Shown piece after piece: positions 52,001 through 61,700 of a stretch of DNA of 64,000 nt. The notes beneath the pieces are model-generated. The model had not been told where the DNA came from, did no database searches, and was given only the letters and a program-made list of their open reading frames with translations. Source of the stretch: Brachycybe producta (taxonomy: Eukaryota > Arthropoda > Diplopoda > Playtdesmida > Andrognathidae); the NCBI GenBank assembly GCA_036925085.1, contig JAUPFP010000007.1, positions 2,386,802 through 2,450,801 on the forward strand, given 5' to 3'. Position 1 is the first letter of the stretch. Every line of letters starts with the position of its first letter. The translations under genes were made by a program, and so were the position numbers.

Positions 52001-55000
52001 TTGGTAGCTGTAGTGACCCAAGTAGCGGTTCTCCCCCTAGTAGCGCTTGTGAGCCTTGGTAGCTGTAGTGACCCCCAACCTTTTGTACGTTTCATACAAA
52101 CTTTTGGTCTTTTTAACATTGTAGACAATATGTATAATTTACATTATTATAATAATTCTACATGTTGCCTTAAAAGGTTGTTAAATTTTGCATATTGGTG
52201 TAGATTTTTTTGTTGTTTTGTTGTTGGAAACAGTCTAAAATAGACTTAACAATGACTGATTTTTCACTTTGTTTCTCAATTTGATGACATTACATGTTGA
52301 GGGAAATTGTAAGATGTGTGTCTTTTAAGAATTTGACGATAAAATGGCAACCCCCCAAAAAAGATGTTTTTGGGAAGAGAAACAAGATAGAAAAGAAGTG
52401 TTTTGAATGCATTTGAGAACTGCGACTTTTCAGCCTTATTTCCCACATTTAAGGGTTATCCTTATCTCATCCAGTTTGCATTTTTTTGTGTTTTCGGTGT
52501 TAAAAAAAAAGGTGTGCATGTGTTTTGTTCCAATATTCGGATGAGTTTCTAGCAACAAAAAAAACTGTTCTTTTTTATGAAACACACTGTCTTATTATTT
52601 CTTTTTTTTTCTTTTGCTTCTTCTGAATCTCTTGATGGAACTTTTGCTAAAAACAGTTTAGAATGTGACACACGTTCTTGTTACAAAAAGAAGAAGACGA
52701 ATGAAAAAAAAAATGCTGAAAAAAAAAACCCCGACGAAAATGGCTTTCTGACAAAATTGTTCTTTCTTCGTGTTTCTTCTTATGATTGGCTTGTTTCTAT
52801 CTAGTCTCCTTCCTTGTTGCACATTTTTGTGTCAAGACTAAATCTAAAACAGATTTCTTAACATTTTTTGGGGGGGAGAGAGTGGGTGGAAAGGGTTTTT
52901 GGGTCAATATGTGTGTGATACACGAGAAATTTTTTTTATTAGGACCCCCCCTCCCCTTTTCACCCCCCAAAAAAAGTAATTGGATTCGTATTTTATTGGT
53001 GAAACAGTGTGTAGAAATTGCAATGAATCCAGCATGTTGTATTTTTTTTTTTTTACTTCTACACAGTAGTATATCCTTTTTTGACTTATGCCTTTTTATT
53101 TTTTTTGAAGGGTGGAGGTGGCGGTTGTTTGGAGAGTAGATTAGATGGCCATTAAAAATACTGCTAAAAAAGATACTCAAATCAAAGACTTAATTTCAAG
53201 AAAATTAATTCTTTATTACTAGTAAACTCGTCGTGCAACTTGCACGAAAAAAAAACTGAAGCAAAGAGTTGTATGTTGAGCTTTTACGCAAGAACTGCTA
53301 TATAGAAGACATTATATAATTAAGTGTACATACATGGCGTCTAAGTATACTTTGCAGTGTGCAGTAAGTATAGTTTGCATAATGGTTCACCTATATAATA
53401 TTGCAAAAATAACCCAAGCCTGTATGCTTCCTTATTTTTCTTTTAATGAGCTATGTTCATTTTTGTAATGAAAACGTATGGAGGCGGGTGATTCCCCCCC
53501 CCCCCTCCCTTTTTATGATTTTTGCGATTTTTCTGTTGTTGTTATTATAAAATTTATTTCATAATATAATACAATTAAATATATACAATTACAAAAAAAG
53601 GTAGACCTAGGAGAACAAGCTCATCTTCATCTTACGCAGAAGATCTCATTAGTTATATAAAAAAGATACCACAATAATGCAAATACCAAAAACAGCAAAA
53701 AAATAAACACTATTTACATATCACTAGTTTAAAGTAACATTCCCCTCCCTCCCCCCCCCCCCCCAAAAAAAACTGAAGGGAAGAAAATAAAAAGAAATTA
53801 ATTAATTTATTAACTAAGTTATCATGTAGATCAGTTGTGGAAACCTTTCATTTGGTTTGTATGTCGAAATCTTGTTTTTTGTATAGAAATTTTACGCCTA
53901 TAGTAGATTTTGACTTTTTTTTAAAAAAGTTCATTTTGAACATTTTTAATTCGATATGTTTTTTTTAAAAAAATTCTTAATGATGGAGTGATTTTTGAGG
54001 AATGAGAGAGGGAAGTTCAATCTTATTTCGGATCAAAAAAAAAATATCTGTCATCTTCATACAATTTCATAAAAAGCAATGAGAAAAAGGAGAAAAAAAG
54101 GCCATCTGGTGGTGACATGTCTGGAATGATTGATAAGCGATAATGTGGACTCTTTTCATATTAATATACTTATTTTGCTTCCTGTTATCAAAAGCGACTT
54201 CATCATCATCATCATCATTATTATTATTAAGGATATCAGTTTTTTTGTTGTTTGATTAATCAAGTATTTTTAATGATAGTCAATATTTTTTTTTTCCTCC
54301 TTAGATGTACTGTTAAAACGACTTGTCAAAACGCAACACGAGCCGAAGTCAGTCCAAGTCCTCCAAGATGGTTGTCTCTTGGTTCTCAATGTATCGACTT
54401 TCAGGATGTTCGACCCAACATGGTGACCATCACAGAAAACAGAGACGTGAGTATAATTTTATTTATTGTACAAGAGAGTTTATCATTTGCCATTTTTTGC
54501 GATATTTTGAAGCATTTTTTTTTAAAGTTAGTGGCTATTTTCGACCTCTAAGCGCGCTCCTAGGGTCCAGAATTTTTAGGTGCTTCAAAAACTCAACACT
54601 TTTTAATCAAGTATTGTAAAATAATTGTCAACTATTAGGCGCTCCAAAATTACACAATGCGCCTAGGGGCCTCAACCGATATTAGCGCAAAACTGCTTAA
54701 GGTGGTGTCTTTCTGGCCATCAGTAAATTTGCTAAAACGCAACTTAAAAAAAATCAGGCGAAAAAATTTGCAAAATGAACGTGAAGTTTTTTTCTAAAGA
54801 AGCAACTTTCAAGAAAATTTTAAATTTAGTTATAGATAACTTGAATAGTTGACAATATTTTTAAAATTAAACTTTTTACACTAATTTGAAATGCATTTTC
54901 ACCTGATGTTGAATGTCGAAATTAGAAATCTCGAAATTATTTCTTTGGTTGTAACAACCAAATGTAACATTTTACATTGCCTTAAATGCTTTGATGTTAA

Positions 55001-58000
55001 AAGTTAGTCCATTAATATGATTTTAGGATAATGGTATGCAATTCTAGTTTTTAACAAAACTTCGAACATTTTCTTAATGTTTCTTTTAGAAATAAATATT
55101 TACGTATATACAGTACTTTCTGTAAAAGTAATTTTTCAAATTCTAATACTATTTTAAATTGGACAAAAATTCAAGTCGGAAACTTAGCACTTGAATTTCA
55201 ATCTCGTAAACCAAGCATGTGAGTGAAACTCAAAGGCTAACATGGGCCAAATAAACAAGGTCTAAGTTGATGTGGGCCACAAAAAAACAAAAACTTCCAA
55301 TTTTAATAAAAAGTACGTTTATTTTGAAAAGTACAGTATAGAAAAAAGAACAAGGACAACGGTAAAAATAATGTTTTCTTATCTGCTACGATCTTTCCTA
55401 CTTCGGAGGGAAATCTTGTTCGCAGTGATTAGGCCTACGTTCAAAACTGACCCAAGTTGAATGTCAGTAACCATGGATATGACAGGGGCTGGGCCGCAAA
55501 GATATTCGTGCGGCCCGCAAGTTTGACATGCTTGCCTTAAACCCTCTGAACAGGAAGGTTTCAACATTTTTTTCAGAGACTTCAACTTTTAAGTTCAAGT
55601 GTCAAAACTTTGTGCTAGTTTTGAATACTTTAATGAATGAAATGTAGATGGTAGTTTAGAAAAGTTAATTAGTGAGGGTTAATTAATGGCCAACGTCTGT
55701 TAACACTGGTTGCTTTTAACGTCGTTTCTTCTGTATTTCGAGACAGAATTCATATTTTAGTATTAAAATATAAGATTTATTGTTCATGCGAACAATAAAC
55801 TTTATATATTCATTCAATTATGAGCAAAATATATATAAAAAAAAGCGTCGCATTTTTATTATGTATGGCTGTAAATGTAGCTAGCTCTATTAAATAACTT
55901 AAAAAGGCCCAAAATGATTGCTGTAATTTTTATTTTTCTAATTTGGTATAACTTTAATGTTCCAAATTTTCTGTGAGAAAAGTGTGGCTGCTGCTGCTGC
56001 TGTTACTATTTTATTATTACTCATTTTCCTCCTCGAAAGTGTTTTTCTTCAGCTTTTTTTTTCAATTGAAAAACATAACAATGAATGAAAATTTTCTGCA
56101 GGCTTTTTTTTTTTTCTTCTCAATTCTGTCTTTTCTTTTTCCTGAAGTTTCTATAAAAATCCGATTCCGCATCCATCCATTTCTCTAAAAATGAGTGCTT
56201 TTAATGCATTCACTTAAATATTAAATGAGTTGGGTTGTAAAATATATAATAAAAAAGGCGGTAATTCCATCATCACCGCCGCCGCCGCCACCACCAAAAT
56301 AATACCCACCCCATTTTTTTTTCTCTTTCTCTTTTTGTTATTCTTTAACTGAAAAAATACCCCTTTCATTTACACTTTATTTCTCTCCCTTTTACACCTA
56401 TTTTATATATAAAGGGTTTTTTTTAATACAATTATTGCAAATTGGATGCTTAAAAGCAATTTTGCAATTTCTATGGGATTTAAGGGTGCTTTTTTCTTCT
56501 TCTTCTGAACACACAATGACGACGAGGTGCTTATTTGAATGGCATTAATTATTAGCAATTGATTTAGGTTTTACCAATTGTATTTGTTCCGTTGTTTGGC
56601 CACCACCACCACCACGACACACTTCTCAAATCAGGGCCCCTTTTTTTTCACTTTTGATTTTTATTACATCAAAAATTGGGGTTTCTCGACGCCTTTTCTC
56701 TTTAGTGTGAAGCCCCACACTTTAGCCTGAGTGAATCTTCTGGAATCTGTGTGGGCTCACTTACAAACGACATAACAATTTGTAGAAATATACCTGATAA
56801 TGAATGATAAAAGTTAACTGAAACACATTTTGGGTTTTTCGATTTCGAGATAATTGCAGCATTGTGTTTCTCTTTCGAAACTAAATTGGTAATTTTCAGC
56901 ATAACCAATTTACTCTTAATGGGTGTGTGTGTGTATTACATTTTCTTCTGCCTCGCGTAAGTGAGCCAACACTTGGGTCTTTGGGACGTTCATTCGTAAT
57001 CATTGTATCGGTGTCAATTGTTAAGCTGGTTGGTGCAACTTTAAGAATATTTTAAAAAAGTTTGTTAGAAATTAAGTGTCAAATGCTGATACCGACCTGG
57101 AAAGTCAGGAAAAGTTGACATTTTTGTCAGAAAATCGGGAAAGTCAACATTTTTCGTATGAGAGATTTAATTTTTTTGATATTTGTAATGCAAAATGATA
57201 AAAGTGGCAATAATTGCATAATATTTAAAGTCTCATATTTTTTTATGTTCATAAGCAATCTTTTTTTTTTTATAAATTTTTTGAAAAAAAACTTTTTATG
57301 GGAATTATTCATAATTACCAGGATTCGGATTTTTATGCAAATAGCAAGCAACTGTTTCTCAATTTCTGATCCAAGTGCCAGTTGTGAAGTAATCATCATA
57401 ATCATGAAAGCAACTGCAGCTATGCTTTTTCTAATTAAAAAAGCTGGTTAGAGGCTTGATATCTGGTTAATATCAATTCTCAACTGATGTTCCAGCCTCT
57501 AACCAGTGTTTTTGATTGGAAAAAAAACAACACAATTGTTTGTTGATCTAAACAGGGGGATTGTTACTTGATAATATTGGCACTTAGAACACAAATTGAG
57601 AAACTGATATTTGCTTTGGCATTGCATAAAAATCCAAGCCCTAATCTATTACTAATATTTAAAGTTAGAAAAATAAATGACCACTTATAAAGTTACATAA
57701 AACAAAAAATATAATTGCAGTTGGTTGCTCAAGGAAATGAACTTTGAATGGTCATGGATTTCATGGAAAGTCCGGAAAATAGATGGTTTCATTCGGATAT
57801 ATAAAACCAATGGAGTCTTTTAAAAATAGTTAATTTTTTAAAGATATTGGTGATGAAAATATTTTAGCATATATTCTCCTACTATTCTACTTTTTAACAA
57901 AGTTTTAAATATTTTTTTTTTATCTTTTTAAAAAGGTTGATTTTTTGAAAGAAAGTTTTTATTGTGAAAAACCTTTAATGAAAAATTTCTCTCTTAAGTT

Positions 58001-58681
58001 CTTTGAAGTTTGAAGTGAGGTGAGAGAGCTCGGAAATTTTGTTAACATTGTGAAACCTGAAAAAGTAGAAAGGAAATTTGTGGGCCATTTTATTACACCA
58101 TATTAAGTAATTCTATATTATAATTTTATGAAAGGGGTGGTTGGTTTTTCAATCTTGTTAATTAGGCGATATATTTTTTTTTCTTCGCTTTTTTCTATTT
58201 TGAAATATTCGTTAAGAGAGAAAATGAAAATGTTCTCATCGTGTTTAGTTTCTTTTTTTTATATATATATTTTTATATAAAATTCCCAATAGTGCATTTC
58301 ATAATGGAGTAAGTGTGTGTGTGCGGTTTTTAGAGAGTAGGAGGGTTGAAGGAGGGAGAGAGAGAGAGAGAGTGTGGGAAGGAAACATAGAAATGGATCT
58401 CCTTATACATTGAATAATCCATTAATGAGCAAATTACCATTGTTGTCATTTAGTGATTGATGTTGAGGTTATTTTCTATTGAAGGCAGGAGAAAACCATT
58501 AAGCGCCATTGTGCGCCTGCGCCGTCCTTTTTTATCATTTTTATTTTTAGTATTATTATTATTATTAATATTATTTCGCCGATGAATTCGAAGAATATAA
58601 TCGAATTAAGGGAATTTTTTTTTTCTGAAAGGATATTTTTCTACGAAAAATGGTTTACTTTTTTCTATATACTAGAAGATG

Positions 58682-58747
<66 letters not shown>

Positions 58748-61700
58748 GGTCTTCTTTCTCTGTATTGGTTTATTTTTTCTTCTTCTCGTTTCTTACTTTT
58801 TAGGGCACTTTACTAGATATTTATGTTACTTACAAACGGTTTTTTTTAACTCGCAGAAAAAATATATACAAGAAATTTTATTTTTTTTTGCAAATAATTT
58901 ATGAAAGCTGCAAAAATATGTACCTCATTTTTTGTGTGTATGTATGTGTCTTGTTTTTCTCTCTCTCTCTCGATATATATATCTGCATTGCGTCTTCCGC
59001 ACTTTTTTTGGTGGGTGGTGTATCTTTTACTTAAAAGAATTTTCGAAGAAATCTCGAAAAACAGTTTTTGCGTTTAAAAAAAATATTACTGATTTACTTT
59101 TTCCTATTCACCACCTTTTTTTTTAAATAATTTTGTGAATTATTGCTGAACATCTGGTTCAAAATTTACTATTTTAAAGGGGGGGGGGGGAGGGTTGGAA
59201 AGAAAGTTGCAACAAATTATAGTAATTAAGAAATATCTGATTTTTGAATCAGATATTATAAGTTTGATAAATTAGAACAAAATAAGTACAAATTGTGACA
59301 CATTATTAAGATGGTTTTTTTTAAAAGTAAAAACCCCTTGAACCTCTTTAAGTATTATTTTTATGTTGATTGATAATCCTATTTTTTGAAGGAAATCAAC
59401 ATGAAAATATACAGGTAGTTGGGCGCAGCCAGAAAAAATTCTGTTAGCCCCGCCTTTTTAAGAGCAATCAAACCCATAACAAACAGAATCAAACGCGTAA
59501 CAAACCTAAATAAACCAATCAAAACGAACTTTTCTGGCTGCGCCCAACTGCTTCTTGAAAATTTCTATCAAGTGATTTAAGCTAACTCTTCTAGTTTTCT
59601 GAAACACTTTTCTGTTTCACTTTTTATAGCAATAAAATGCTGTTATAGATGGACAATACCTGAGAAAGCTACACAGTAAAGGCAAAATTGCCAATTGCCA
59701 TAAACCAAATATTCAATTTTATAATTGAACATTTGGTTTATGGCAATTGGGCAACCATTTCAATGTCTGGTTCAGATTTGAGACCATTAGGTTACTGTAA
59801 GTTGAAGTAAGGGAGTCCTCTCCTGCGCATGTGCATTGTTCAAATGCACTAACTAAAGTATAGAATTCTTCTGCTATACTACTGCATGATGGGCATGCGC
59901 AGTAGAGAATAACTTTACCTTAACTTCCTTTATAACCTAATGGTCTGAAGTAGACCTTCTTAATGAGATGGGGAATCAGTTTCAAATTAACCTAAAAAAA
60001 TTCCAGACTTTTGTGAAGGAAGGAGGAGGTTCTCATGAATTGAGAGCAAGAAAGGAAAAAAAATCTCATTCGATAAACCATTGAGAAATCAAACCAAAAA
60101 CTTTTGAACGGTTTTTTATTCTTAATTAATCAGCGGGTTTATTTTTGAAATGCTAATTTGCTTTGACTTAATTGGAATTCATTATATTAAATTGCATTAG
60201 ATTTTTTTACGTCTTGTTTTGATTCTGTCTGAATTTTTTCTTCTTCTTCTATTTGTTACTACTGTAATTTTGCTTGTGGAATTGTGATTGCAAAAGAAAA
60301 TCGATTTCTTTTAACTGTGTGTGCGCGCCATTTTTTTTTTCTTTCTTCTTCTTCTTGTAAAAAGAAGCAAATGTGCTAAACTTCTATTTAGTTCTTTTTT
60401 TTTTCTCTTTTTAAAATAAGGTTTTGATAGAGTAGATTAAAATGCCACATTACAGACAAATGGTTTTTATGTATTAACAAAAGTATCGGCGCCTTTAAAT
60501 ATTATTTATTGGAGTCTTTAGTGTTATTTTTTGGCGCCACCCATGAAAGTTGGGCGCCATTTTGAATTTGAGTTTGGTTTTTAATGGTGCTTTTAATAAG
60601 ATAACTGCTAACTCATCGTGAGTTATTGGAAATACGAGATGAGGATCCAAACAAATTATTTTTCATGTTTTCGAATGAATTACTTTGAAGATGTGAATAG
60701 CTATTTTTATTTTTGAAAAGCAATTTCGTTATGGCGAGAGAAAGATGAAATCTTGTTTTTTTTTAATGACAAACAAGATGGCGCCTAGAATGTGGTGGCC
60801 ATCTTTTTTTAAACTGCGTTAATTAATTTTTTTGTATCATAAAAATAATATTCTTTTAGTCGTTAATGTTTCTTTACCTATCTTAAGCTGTTGTTTTTTT
60901 AGTATCTTTGAATTGCAATAATGTATTAGATATTTTAGCCCACAAGGATTATTTTCATTAGGCCTACTTAATACGGTTTTAATGCGTAAAACGCCTCGCA
61001 AACTCTGGTTGTCTGTCTTTCATAAGCAAAATTACGAGAAACTTGAAAGTGTTTAGAAACTAGAATAGTAGCTCCAATCACTTAAGGGTATTTCATGTTA
61101 GATATTTTTTTTTAAAATAAATTTTTTGTCATTTTGAAAATTATCTATTCATCATGAACAATGGTGATTGGTTGTTCAGCTACTGTTCTAGTCTCTAACA
61201 CACTTTCAATTTCATCATACTCTAGAGTAATCAACAGTTTGAAAATCAGTTTTTAATAAAATATCTTAATTGAATATTTGCATAAGTCAAAATTCATTAT
61301 AAATAAACAATGGAGAAAACGGCAATTTCGATTTTTCGATGAGAATTTTTTTTTTTCGCTTCCGATACCTTAAAATTTCATGATAAAAATGGGGTTTTAA
61401 TTTTGATAAAACTTACATTTTTTTATAATTATAGATGACATTAAAATGCGATATTTTACTTTTAAGATTTTTTTGTTGGTCTTTCTGTTTATCGTTCAAT
61501 TTGAACTTTTTTTTTTAGTTAGTGACTTAGTGTTGCTATTTTTCTTTTAACATTCTGTCTTTTTTTTTTTTCGATTCTCTAATACCATCTATATTTCTCT
61601 TCCCGTATAAAACATACGGACTAGAAGAGTAAGTAGGAAGGAGGAATACAAAAAAAAAATCTCTTTCGTAAATATCTATTCGTCTTTTGTTGGTTTTCTC

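Larger units (their letters stand above)
43502..54304 (+). other. Intron 4 (10.8 kb, phase 2)
   Basis: No coding signal seen. It holds two adjacent F elements, the long TA microsatellite, a copy of family O, a C element, element N and the element with a GGTTAG-type core. Stretches 48,810-50,990 and 52,110-54,300 contain only AT-rich DNA with homopolymers and short simple repeats (for example CAT at 54,198-54,220). Confidence 0.9.
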
